Assembly: GCF_001039355.2 (NCBI RefSeq)
Contig: NW_019774958.1
Coordinates: 144,277-208,276 of the forward strand
Direction: 5' to 3'
Length of the DNA: 64,000 nucleotides
From: Lingula anatina
Taxonomy: Eukaryota; Brachiopoda; Lingulata; Lingulida; Lingulidae
Part shown: positions 48,729-61,100 of the stretch, piece after piece
Layout of the letters: each line of letters opens with the position of its first letter
Position numbering within the stretch: position 1 is the first letter of the stretch
The notes under the pieces: model-generated
The model's input: only the letters and a program-made list of their open reading frames with translations
Told to the model about the DNA's origin: nothing
The model's database searches: none
Position numbers and translations under genes: made by a program

Positions 48729-51700
48729 ATGTCATCGAAGCCAAGAAAATCAGGTGAGACCTTATATTTGACAGATTCGCTGCGTGCATATTTTTTATTT
48801 CCAAATATTTGACTCCAAAGTGTCTGCTCAAAGATAAAAAATAACAAAGTTGTGAGATGTAGACTCTACAATGTATGTTAATCTTAATGCGTTGGTTGAT
48901 ATTATGGACTGGTTGCTGTGCTGCGTGTTGGTCTTTAATGATTCATCTCGGCATGCACCAGGATTTTTACGTATAAAGTGCGTGAATAATATTACTTGCA
49001 ACGTACTAGTACGTGTTGATGCAGGTTTACTTGGAGTGGTGCGTTATAACCTTAAAATTAAATTATATGAAGTTTATTATTTTTGTAATATTTAATCCAG
49101 TTTGATGTACACTAGGAGCAGAAAGCCCACATCCCTAAAGTTTCAGATTTTTAGTCTGATTTTATGCCTTCAATTCATACGTGTACTTACAGAAAGCAAG
49201 GAGTTATAATTGTTATAACTCCTTGCAGAAAGCTAGTGCTCCCTTTATAGAAATATACATGTCATTTCTCAAGTCATAATATAATACACCTTTTTGTGCA
49301 ACCTTTTAGCTGGCTTTCCAAAATATTCAGTTTTTATTTTTCTAAATCCAAAATGTAAATGCCACATGGTAAGTTTTGATTTAGATGTAACAATACAAGT
49401 ACTTGTTTGTAGTCTATTCTCTGCAACCTGCTCTGGCAAATGGAATGAAGGGAAACCTCATCCTAAAAAGTAGCCGTAAGTACTAACATCTACTAAACTT
49501 GCTTCTTTATTATGTAGAGTGAAGTGACAGTATGTTAATAAATAATTGCTTTTAATTTTTCTGCATAGTAATCAGACATATTAACATTTTTTCAAAGCTA
49601 TGGAGGAATTTACTTACATGAAAAAAAAAAGTAATGTGTATTTACATGTATTTTTTAATTCATGTGTTATTATTGAATTTTGTGACAGCATTTGCTCCCA
49701 CACAGAACAGTCTCAACTCACAGTACCTGGTCCTAGATCACATGAATGCTCACTACAGGAAAGTTAATACTGCAAAAAGTAAGTACTAAAATTTTTGTAA
49801 GTATTTAGATATCAACATAAAAAAAAACAGTTAAAGAAAAAAACAACATATATAAATATGAGTTTGAAATGAATCTGCACACAATATGCAGCCTCAGAAC
49901 TGAGTTTGTCACAAATGTCATTATGGTGAGGTTTTTGAATTTTTATGATCCTTTTTTGATTGTGTACAATTTCCTATATGCTAAAGATATTCTTTTAGTT
50001 TAAAAAAAGGTTCTTCTGGTCTTCTAAAACACATTTAAAATCATAACAAGGATCTTTTATCTTCTATCTTTTTCGCATATTAAATGATTGACATTTATCA
50101 TTTTCATTTTATTATCTAAGGTGCTATTGACATGTCAGTTCCAAAAGCTTGGCTTGTCAGTCAGAAAGGTAATAGAAAAGTAAAGGACAGAGAGTACTAG
50201 TAGATGGCAAATATGTTGAATAAGTCACCAGAAGATAATTAAACTTTAAGTAATAATGACTATTGTCCCAATTTGTCAATTGTCTGGTTGTAGAAAATTA
50301 GAATTTGTTTTAATTATGTCATTTTTGATATTATTATAGAGAGGTTGGTACATAATTAGATTGTTCACATTGCTTGGTGCAATGCGCAAACATGTTACAT
50401 ATATGTATTGAGTACTGATCATCTGTATATACTAACTGTCCTATATTCTTCCATAGTTCGTGACCAGAACAGACGTGCACAGCAACAGAAATCTAAGAGT
50501 CGTCCTCCATCAGGTGCCAAGTCTGTGCCAACTGCACAAATACAGGATGAGGAAGATGAGGATGATTTTGACCCAGAAATAGTAAGTAATACCTTCTTGA
50601 TGAAATTAAAGCAAGGAGGTTGAGGACTATTCCAGCTCAGAATTGCATTATTAATAATATTATGCTTGATTTTACTTGTTTTATATTTGATTTAGAGATA
50701 ATTTAATTTGATTTTGAACTTTTTAGGGCACATCGCGAGAAGAAATGGCATTAATTAAGAACTTAATACATGAAACACAACAAGAAAAAGAGGAGGAGGA
50801 GGCTAGAATGTATGCAAAGAACAACGGGGAAGATTATGACCCTTACCAAAACAGGAGACGTCCCACAGCAAGTGATATGCAGCTCTTAGACCGAATGATC
50901 AAGGATTCAAGACAATCCCCAAGCTCATACAAAAGCCCACGTCCCATGGCCTCTAATATCCCTGACTCCAGGGAGGGAAGTATCAGCCAAACCCAGGGGG
51001 GAACCCCTAGGAGAAAACAAGGCGGAGACCTTCTAGATACCAGGGGACATAAATTTACTGAGCCACAGAAACCTTTTACCCCAAGGACTCTCAAGTCAAC
51101 TAAGTCGTCAAAGCTGACTCAGTACAAGTTTTACAACCCACCGCCTAAGAAACAGGTACACAAGAGAAGGGGTATCGACCCTTCAGTTCGAGGAGAGACA
51201 CCCACGGACACATATGATTTGATGGATGAGACTTTGCAAAGTCGGGATTTCTCAAGACTCAGGCAGTCAGGTAAGAAAGATGTCCTTGGCTCTCTTTTAT
51301 TGTTAAATGCATATATATATCATAGGTTTCATGCTTTTAATGATATGAGATAATTGGAATGATTGGAGATAATCAGATAAAACTTATTATTTTGAAATGT
51401 TGTAGCGGGCTGTAAACAAGCCAAATTTTAACATTTTCTCTTTTAGATACATACACAGTACATTACTTTTTTAGGAACACCACTTTTTAACTTACATGTG
51501 GACATGTAAATACACTTGAAATATTCTGGCAAATATTTTGCAAAAAATTACTCAAATTGTTTTCTTTTCTAGCAAAACTTAAATTGGTACTGCTTATTGA
51601 AGCAAGTGTTATAATAGACAGAAGGGCTGTACATAAAATATATTGTATCTACATAACATGAACACATTTAAAACTAATTTTTTTAACTATTCATTCCAGG

Positions 51701-52958
51701 AACTGTGCCTCCACTGGACATCTCTCTCGACGCTGACCACATGAAGTGGTTAAAGGAACAGGAGAAGAAAGCTCAGGTCAGAGCTGGAAGCCATGTGCAG
51801 CATGAACTGGAGCCAGATCACCAGCGGGGGTCACTCATGCAGGCCCATGGGGGCCTGAGAAAAGACAGAAGTAACAGCTACTTGGACATGACTGGCAAGC
51901 ATCAGCAACAAGACAGGTTGGTTAAAATTATGATTACAATATTGAACAAACCTGACTTCAAGACAGAAGATAGAATTTGAATTAGTTTTTTTTTTTTTTT
52001 TTGCATGGAATATTTGGTTATTCTGAGCAAAAATAAGTTCAGATCTGTTCTGAAACAAATGTTCAGAAGTATTCAAAAAAAAAAAAGTTGATCTGATTTC
52101 ATTTTTTTATCTATGAAGCATGATGTTAAGACCCTTCATCAAAGGGTCTTTTTCACATGACTGACTCTTCTATGACTCTGGAAGTTAGGATGTGATTGTA
52201 GCATAGTATATGACCATTTACTCATTTAACATCATTACACAAGAGGCATGAAGTCTTATTTCACAATACATAGTGCTATTACTAGAAGGACATCTTTGCT
52301 GTGCAACAATAAAATGTGCAGTAATGTGATACAGTCAAATGAGATGCTGATATGACATGAATATTTTTTCTGCTTATTTAGCATGTCAGGGTCAAGAAAA
52401 TATTTGAGCCGCTCAAACACAAGTACAATGCAACGAGTCAAAGATGAGTAAGTATAAAATTTACTCCGTCATTTGAAGTATGTAGCATTTTTCAGGTAGA
52501 CTTGACTTTATGGAATGAATTACCTTGAGAAAGAAATTATATAACAACATTACATAAAACCTCAAGAGGCCAAAATGGTTTTTCCTGTTCTAGACTTAAA
52601 TGTTTACAAATGTTTATATCAATTAATTAAATAATTGTTTTATTAATCATTATCTTATCTAGGGAGGATGAACTAAAATATCTGGAGTTTATTAAAGAAG
52701 TTACCAACGATGTTCTGGAAAGAGGGATTTTTACAAACAGGTTATTATTATTATTACTATTTAATCATCTAATTTTATATCACTAGTAGTAAATTTTCCA
52801 GTATTGTATTTTATATTAGACTGTTTTCATATTGTTGAGATAGGCTATAGATGTAACAGCAAGATATGCATTGCAAACATTGGAAGCTTGTTAAATTCAT
52901 TTTGGCATTTTTTCAAACTTCTATCCAACTCTCTTTAATCCTGATACATCTTTTAAAT

Positions 52959-53022
<64 letters not shown>

Positions 53023-54607
53023 CTTTATGGATTGTATATAAGGCTTAATTTGTTATTTTTAGGGTGCTTAAGCAGGTGTTTGAACACCACATCGAAAAAA
53101 GAAAACAAGATTTGAAAATAGTGAGTTCTCGTTTACATTGTTAAAGCAATTGCAGTAATTGATAAAGGTTCATTTTAATCAGTCCTCGGCAATAATATGG
53201 TATTCATGGAACTGTCATTTAAAATGGTGCTTATAGAATGCGAAATAATTAGAGATTGAGACCATGTGTAAAACAGTTTGTATTTTTACAAAAGTCTATT
53301 AGATTGCACACTGTGTTCATGTGGACCAAATTGATGTAGAAATTTTTTGCTTGTTTCAGAGCCGAATGCGTGCCTTGGTGGACACTCTAAGGGAAGACCT
53401 TGGAATCCCTAAGGACGATGGCAGTTTAGACACAGATGATGTGGGCATGGGGACCACCACGTCTGTGCCGCCTCTTGTCAAACCCAGGTCTGCTACACTC
53501 GGCAATAACCACAGTGCTAACTACGAAGATGAATTCGACAAAGATTATCTCAAACTGGCAACGAGGCTTCAACTGGAGGGAGGCTTGGATGGATCTTCGA
53601 GTTTTAACTCGCAGAAAAATTACGAAACTAATGTGAACAATAACAATACAGGACATGGAAAATTTGAATACAAAGGGATGAATGGTGGTGGTGGTGGTGG
53701 TGGTGGCCATGGAAAAGAAAACGGTGATTTAGGTTGGGTGAATGGTAATACAGTGGATGTGAACAAAAATACATACTTGACAGAAGTCGAAGAGGATGGC
53801 AGTGGGAGCACCCTTCTAAACATGAAAGGGACCTATGACAGGCTTGAGCCAGTGTCAGAGGAAGTGACTCCAGAGTTGACGCCCAAAGCACCGCCTCGTC
53901 GGTCACTCCACGCCATGTCATCAGCACTGAGTGAAGAAAAGGAGGTTAGACATCTGTCATCTGTTGAAGACGATGATAAACCCAAGCCCAGCCCTAGACC
54001 ACGACCTAGATTACAACGAAAAAAGACCATAGAGGAGACAGATGATGATGACATAACAGAAACCAAGACGGTTACAACGGAAAATGAAGAATCCACAGAA
54101 TTAAAGCAAAAAAAGACCTCAGAGGAGGCAGATAATGATGATGATGACGACGGCTTAACAAAAACCAAAGCACTTACACTGAAAAATCAAAAATCCACTG
54201 ATGTAGAGGACAAAGAGGAAGAACCATTGGATTCTGATGAACTTTTAAGACAAGTCTCAGACAAGCTAAGTGAGTTGAAAAGTGATGATGATGATGCAAA
54301 AAGCAACATTGATGATAGCAATAGCAAGAAAAATGGTGCTCTTAGCAGGCAGAGTTCAGTTGATTTGTCAGAAAAACTCAACAAAGATAAAACTGTTGAT
54401 AAAGAGGGTTCTACTAACCCAGAAAACAAAGAGGCAGAGACTTCTAGAAATGATGAGAATGCTGCTGCTGCCTCAACTAGTAAAGACAACGACATAGATA
54501 TTACGTCAGATTTTGAGTATAGTGAAGATGAAGATCAAAAAGATGATGCTGGTAATGATGAAAATAGTGGAAAATCTACAGCAAGATCGGATGATGATGA
54601 CTTTTAA
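48729..54607 (+). CDS. SPATA7: spermatogenesis-associated protein 7 (SPATA7) orthologue, 11 exons, ~853 aa
   Basis: Exons: 48729-48753, 49413-49475, 49689-49778, 50121-50168, 50457-50581, 50727-51270, 51700-51916, 52382-52447, 52663-52740, 53063-53120 and 53360-54607. They total 2,562 nt with TAA. Three blocks match human SPATA7 as I recall it: an N-terminal one (YLVLDHMNAHYRKVNTAK and VRDQNRRAQQQK), a central one (PFTPRTLKSTKSSKLTQYKF), and the hallmark EDELKYLEFIKEVTNDVLER then GIFTNRVLKQVFEHHI. SPATA7 works at the ciliary transition zone (photoreceptor connecting cilium) with RPGRIP1, and loss causes retinal disease in humans. This protein is longer than the human one (599 aa) because of a long, low-complexity acidic tail rich in D, E and S, with a run of eight or more Gly at about 53688-53705. 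Exon 2's donor could also be six bases earlier; the later GTAAGT gives the better match. Confidence 0.9.
52962..53019. repeat. TA microsatellite
   Basis: About 29 TA units in intron 9 of SPATA7, close to the acceptor of exon 10. Confidence 0.97.
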
Positions 54608-56086
54608 GATCTGTAATATCAATTTGTACTGTCCAGATATGTATTTCTGAAAATGTGACCGAAATGTCACTGTATTTTGTTCTGTCATTGACATTTGCTC
54701 AGACCATTTTAATCTTGTGCATGATTGCACAGCTGTGCTACTATCGTAATAGCTTTCCTGTTAATTATACATTACTGTAGCTTTAAGTGTAGTATTTCAA
54801 TATGATACATGGTAAGTTCTGTGATATGCTTAAAGAGGAATATATTTATACACACTGGTACATTCATATCATCATTTTGTTATTCATATTGTTTTTTAAG
54901 CAAATTTTTTATATAAAGCCATAAAAAGCCAGGTTCATTTTTCTTGTACAGCTCATTTTTTAGTGCAAGAAACATCCGTCCACAATGTTATAGACCTAAA
55001 TGCAAATATATACTTCGAGTTTGTCATTATTTGTTGCATTTTTGTCATTGGTGTCCCTTTTTGTCATAGAGAAAAAACAAATTCAGTATTTCTTTCTTTC
55101 TTTGGCATTTGTGTAACCATCCAAAGTGATATTTTTTTAAAATCTCTATCATTGTCACCACAAAGTATGTTTAATAGCAGTTCCTGTGTTACTTTGTCAC
55201 ATTTGAAAATGGGTTTTCTATTATCATTATTGATTTCAAAAAATTTTAATAAGGGGTAAATCGGAAACACTGCTGTGGATAAATGATGCTATATATTTTG
55301 ATAGAACCAAAAAGACTTCAAAAAGTTCACTTTATGGGTTGCTTTCTCTGGTTTTAAAACTAGCCCTCTGCCTCACTGATAATAGGAAATTTCAAGTACA
55401 TTTTATAGCTTAAAATTACCATTTTCAAATATCACCGATTCTCAGCATCTGTCATTTATTTTAACTAGCTTAATTTTAGTTTTCTAACAATTGTATATGT
55501 ATTACTGCATTGAATTTGATATATAGGTTAGTATAATAGATTTTGAATTTGGTAACAAAGCAATTCAAAGCAATATACTGTAAGTCAACACCTATGTGCT
55601 AATAAAAGTTGTGATGTCAATCAATACTTACAGGAAAACGTCTCATTGATGATAAAGTCTACTTATTTTAAACATGCATCCCAGATTCTTTTGTCACATA
55701 GATATGAATTGTTTCTTCTGGATGTATTTGCTCCTCCTATGGTCTTCAGTTGATTTCCACAATGACATGATGGATGCTTTTGATTAGAGTTTGTGCTCGC
55801 CTGTGATCTAATACTTTTAAGTCACTGAATTGCAGTCAATGGTTTAAAGTGCTTGAAATTGTGAAAACAGCTACATCAAAAAATTAAAAATCTATACATT
55901 GTCTGTAACCAAACTGTTTTATAATATTCCTACAACATTAAAAGTTTTACATTCTGACATTTAAAATAATCAGATACATTGAAACAGGTACACTATTTTA
56001 TATTTAGGGTTGTTAGTGACTGAAAAAATGTTCGGTTTTAGCCATTAATACTATTTCATCTTCTCATAATGTATAAGAAAAATAAA
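54608..56086 (+). other. SPATA7 3' untranslated region (inferred)
   Basis: AT-rich sequence with no further coding exon follows the stop codon. AATAAA signals lie at 55601-55606 and 56081-56086. Either could end the transcript. Confidence 0.5.
56081..56086 (+). terminator. distal SPATA7 polyadenylation signal (candidate)
   Basis: AATAAA on the plus strand, facing the opposing signal at 56110. Confidence 0.45.
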
Positions 56087-56109
56087 GAAGGACAAAATTA
56101 TCAAAATCA

Positions 56110-56115
56110 TTTATT
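56110..56115 (-). terminator. nesprin polyadenylation signal (candidate)
   Basis: TTTATT here reads AATAAA on the minus strand. It would give a 3' untranslated region of about 1.35 kb after the nesprin stop at 57462. Confidence 0.45.
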
Positions 56116-57461
56116 ACTGATTTGACATATACATATTCAATATGAAATCTGTGATCACATCACACATGGACAAAACTGTGTAAAACTAGATTCCTTTGTG
56201 ATAACATTTTCTGTAAAAAGCAAACTCATATTTCAAGACACTAAAACAGTAATAAAATATAACAACTGCAACACGTTGCTGCCTATAGTGCTCTCTGAAT
56301 ATTTAAAAATAGGATTGATCTCTGTCAACACAAAATTAAAAGCAATGATCACAACATCTTGGCAAATAATTATATCAAACTGAATATTAATTCCATATTT
56401 ATATGTATATGGACCTACCTGGTGTCTTCATCTATTTGAGACATCTTTAACACATAATCAACTGCAGATAAATATACATCTACCGAATATTCAACTCTTT
56501 TTACAATAAACTTAATAAACAAAATCAATAAGTCATTTTAGTAAACTGTGTGACCATTCATGGCCAATGTGTTATATTTACAGCAGGTACCTTAAATATT
56601 CACTGGAATTTCACAGTTTGCATTTGCATATCTAATACACAATATCACTTCATGAAAGCTTATCAAAACTCATGATTTCTTACAGGCACAACCTGTGCAT
56701 AAATAAAAATGGCTGGCAATTTAACACAGGCACTACTTTGCCTTCTAATTACATTACTGCCAACACTGCAAAATCAAGCTTGTCTCAACAGCACTATTAA
56801 AAAAAATCAAAATAAATGAAAAATACATGATAAATTAAATATCTGACCATTAACATGGCATAAGAACAGCTGTAAAGCCTAAACCATGAGATATACCCCA
56901 TAACCCATATAATTAATATACATATACCATATCATATCATACAACTGCTTTGAAAGCACAAACAGTAAGCATGAGTAAAATATCTCTCTACATCAAAAGT
57001 GGAACAAAAGTATGTACAAAAAAAACTGACACTCATCTATTTGTTTCTTACATAAAATACACAAATGTACAAAAAGATTATCAACATCAACTGTTAATTA
57101 TATTTACTATGTGCAATCACTTGATTGACAAACATGATTTGAAATGCAATGCACTTAAGTATATTTACAAAATCTATGTATTTCTACAAGTATACAACTT
57201 GGCATTTTTAGCTGCTGCCTTCCAACAAAAAAGTCATACATACACTGTGTATTTTGTGCTGATCTCTGAAGAACTTTCTTATTAAGAACTTCATTGTGGT
57301 ATTGGCATGTGAACCAGTTGATCACTGCATAAACCTGGATAAAAGTGAAATCCCTGATAGGATCATCTTGAGGTTTTCTCTCTCTCTCTTTTTTTAATCC
57401 TTTTTTAATTTTTTGAATAATCCTCCCTTCCATTGCTTATACATCTCATATGCACCACGGC

Positions 57462-58030
57462 TTACACTGGAGGTGGACCATCCAAGTAAGTCAACATGGG
57501 ATCTAAGGAGCGCTGGAAATTGTTGCGCAGTTCGCACATGAAATCCTCCTCACTCATTGGTACGAGGCAAGCAATGCCCAGCAACAGGAGCAGCAATATC
57601 TGAAGAGGTAACGCTGTGCGACACACTCTCACCAGAAATGCCGCTGGACGGCGTCGTCTGACTGCTACTGCACCTTCAAGGGGACTTTCGGTACTGGAGG
57701 GAAAAAACAAAGCACAGAGATTATTTAAAATGTTTGGCCAAAATAATGAAGAAATGAAACAAAGTATCAACAAGATGAAACTGCATTTTTAAAAACCAAA
57801 TAGAAATACTTCGAGTTCAGTAGCTTTTATTCAAATACAATTTGTTTAAAAAATATATTTAGACATAGATATATATATTCAACTGTCTGGAAACAGCCTC
57901 TGGCTATAATAACCTAGAAGAAAAGCACCGTTAATGTTAGTACACATGTAAGTATGCAGGCACAATAGTTACATAAGAAGCAGAGGGGTTTAAAAGAGAA
58001 TACACTGAAGTCCTGCCCTGAGACACCACT

Positions 58031-58109
<79 letters not shown>

Positions 58110-61100
58110 GACACCCATTAGTAATAACATTGATACCACAGTTAACTAACCATCACTCCTTCAGTGAATCCTCAGAGTTATCATCATATAGTGCATTGTA
58201 ATTTCATCATAACCATTTCTATGATTTTTATAAAACTGATTACGGAATCACTACTATATTGGAAAAATCCTGAAATTTTTAAGGTCCAAGAGGAGTACAT
58301 AAAATGTCATTTTAAGTTTAAGGAAAACTATTGGTACAACTCGATGAATTTGAAGCATATTAGGTCTATTAGGATAAATAGGCAGCAGATAACTGACATA
58401 TAGTAATACGTCAAAGAAGAAAATATTGACATGAGGAATTCTCTACAATACATTGATTAACTGCTACAAAAATGCAAGATGACATATGCTGTTTGATAGT
58501 GGAATATTCCCCCTTTGGCTATTGCAAAAGTGTGCAAAACCACATGATATCTGTCAAAACATGCTGTCTGTGAATCATGCTATAATAGATATGAGCATTT
58601 CATAAAACAGCTCCATGGCCACCAAAACTACATACACTTAAGAGTTCTGATATCAAGCAAAAGAATAGAAGACTTACTTTCTATGACTGAAGGTACATCA
58701 ACTACACATCTCACATTTCTAACATTTAAACATTTAAATTTATAATCCAAAGAATACTTTATGCTCTATACACCTAGCAACTAATTCTATGCATGTAGGT
58801 TATATTTAAATAAAACTACCAAAGCCTTATTTCTTCAGCAGTAGGATCCTATTCTACTGGTACTATTCTACATAAGGAAGAGATGGAGAGCTAGGTTTTA
58901 AATTCATGAAAATTCTACTTTAAATTTGTTATTATTATCTGTTACTACATGATATTTTGTTTTGAAAATTGCTTTAATTCAAAATATCGGTTTTGCTACC
59001 ATTATTAGTTTTATCACTAAGCATTTTAGTTCTCAAACAAGCATTAAATTTAAATAGAAATCAGGCTAGAAATCAGGGACAACAATTAAGATCACAGATA
59101 TTTCTAATACTATAGTATTTATCCATTAATTCATGCAAAACAGGTGAGGGCAAATTCATTCTAAGATTGGATGATGGTACAAACTCTGATATTAACTTGT
59201 TGGTAAAATAATCCATGGCCAGAACATCCAGACCAAGGTTGAAAACCTCAGTTCTCTCTGAGTTAAAATGAAAAAGCCCTCATTTTTTATTTTAAATTTG
59301 CAGTGACTTTCTAACGAATCGGAACAGAAACATTTGAATACCTAAAGCATGCAGGGCCCCAGTGTGAGCTTGTCACCTAAAAATAATTTAAAATGAAAAG
59401 CAAGTAGTAAAAATTCCCAAACCAAGCTGTTGGTGGGGTTAGTCAAGCAAACAAAAAGCAATAAGCAACACATCTTTAGGTGGTTATTTATACAAGGTTT
59501 GTTCAAATGAAACAATCCGACATATTAGGTATTAGCGATATTTATCTACATGCACGTAGAACCTACTGGCAAATAAAGTGGAATACATCATTAGTATATT
59601 AATGACACACCACACCTTAATTGTATTAAATGTTAAAAATGCATCACAATAAAGCTTTCTCTTCTGACATGTCTGTTTTTACTATAGCTGATATTTGGGA
59701 GGAATAATAGCCGTTTTGATTCATAGCTAACTTTATAAAACTTTCAACACTAATGATATCATAGGATCAATTAAAAACTTCTAATAAAGACAGATCAAGT
59801 CTAGCTTCCTAAGTAATAGTTAACTATTTGGCAGAAAACAATGCATTTCATCGAGCTGCAATTTAAGTTAAGATGCATGTTTATAATGACAATTATATAT
59901 CTCTTTTCATTATAAAATTTCTCAGTCCTTAAGCCAAATGAAAATACAGCTCAAAGAAAGAGCCTTTAATTCGATATTGAAAAAGAAAACATCCCTCAAA
60001 GAGCATACTGAAAGAATTATAACACAATCAGACTATTTGGATAGATGAATTGGAAGCCTCCATGCAAGAATTGTCTAAACTACAGATGAACTAATACATA
60101 TATACCTGGGTCTACAAAGAGCACCTATTAACTTGGTTAATAATATGTAAGAAATACCTTTTTTTTTTTTTCCAGATTTATCATTCGTTAATATGACCAT
60201 GCAAAAATAAATAATTTTTTTTTTTTTTTTTTTTTGTAAAAAAAAAAGTAATGTTCCTTAATATGCAAGCAATGTGTTATATTGCTAAGTAATACTGATG
60301 CAGGTCAATCACCAAAATTAAACACCGACCACAATTAGTCTGCAGTTGCAGAAAAGCTTCATGCTTAAACCACATCCATTTTGGCATTAAAAAAGTAAAT
60401 GTGGACACACCTATGTACATGCTTTAGATATATTTTTCCTTGCCACGTGTATTATCCCAACCCGTGAAATACTAGTACATAGACAAAACAGTTCACATGA
60501 TTTGTCTCTCAGTAAAACTGAAACCTTTAGGTAAAAAAGGATCAGAAAGGAAACTATTGTAGAAGTAGAAGTGGTAAAAGGAGTTTGTTCATCCACTGCT
60601 TTTTAATACATGTATGAAACCCTTACACTAAAGCACTATATGGATAGAAAATGTCATGAAATATGAGAGGATTCATTCCTGACACCGAAAAATTAAACTC
60701 TGGTTTCAGTTTTAGGATACAGAGACATGCATAAATACAGAGTGCACTGTTGCCATGCAATGGAATTAAGAAGCAACTATTACGTTTCAGCTTCTGCACG
60801 AGCCTCTGCATGTTCCTTCACTATCTCTGTTCGTATGGCCAAGAGCTGGGGAAAAAGAAAAAAATAATAATGTACATCAGTTTCATAGGAATACTCCTCA
60901 CAACCTTGCCTTTCCAGACCTAAAAGTAGCTGAAAACTGACTTAGTGGCTTCTCAAAAGCAACTGGCTATGTATATTTTGAAACGACATAAAAAGAGGTC
61001 ATTTTTTCTTTATTTTTTTTCCTTATTCAGGTGTGTGTATATATATATATATTAGACAAGAATGTACAATGTAAGTTTTTCTTCCATAAATGCACTTCTA

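Noticed and set aside
53426-54495. Antisense frames of 67-111 aa opposite the last SPATA7 exon
   Set aside because: They are shadows of a biased acidic coding region; the plus-strand frame matches SPATA7 and is continuous.
55064-55270. Small frames in the SPATA7 3' untranslated region on both strands
   Set aside because: Low-complexity AT-rich translations with no similarity and no splice signals.
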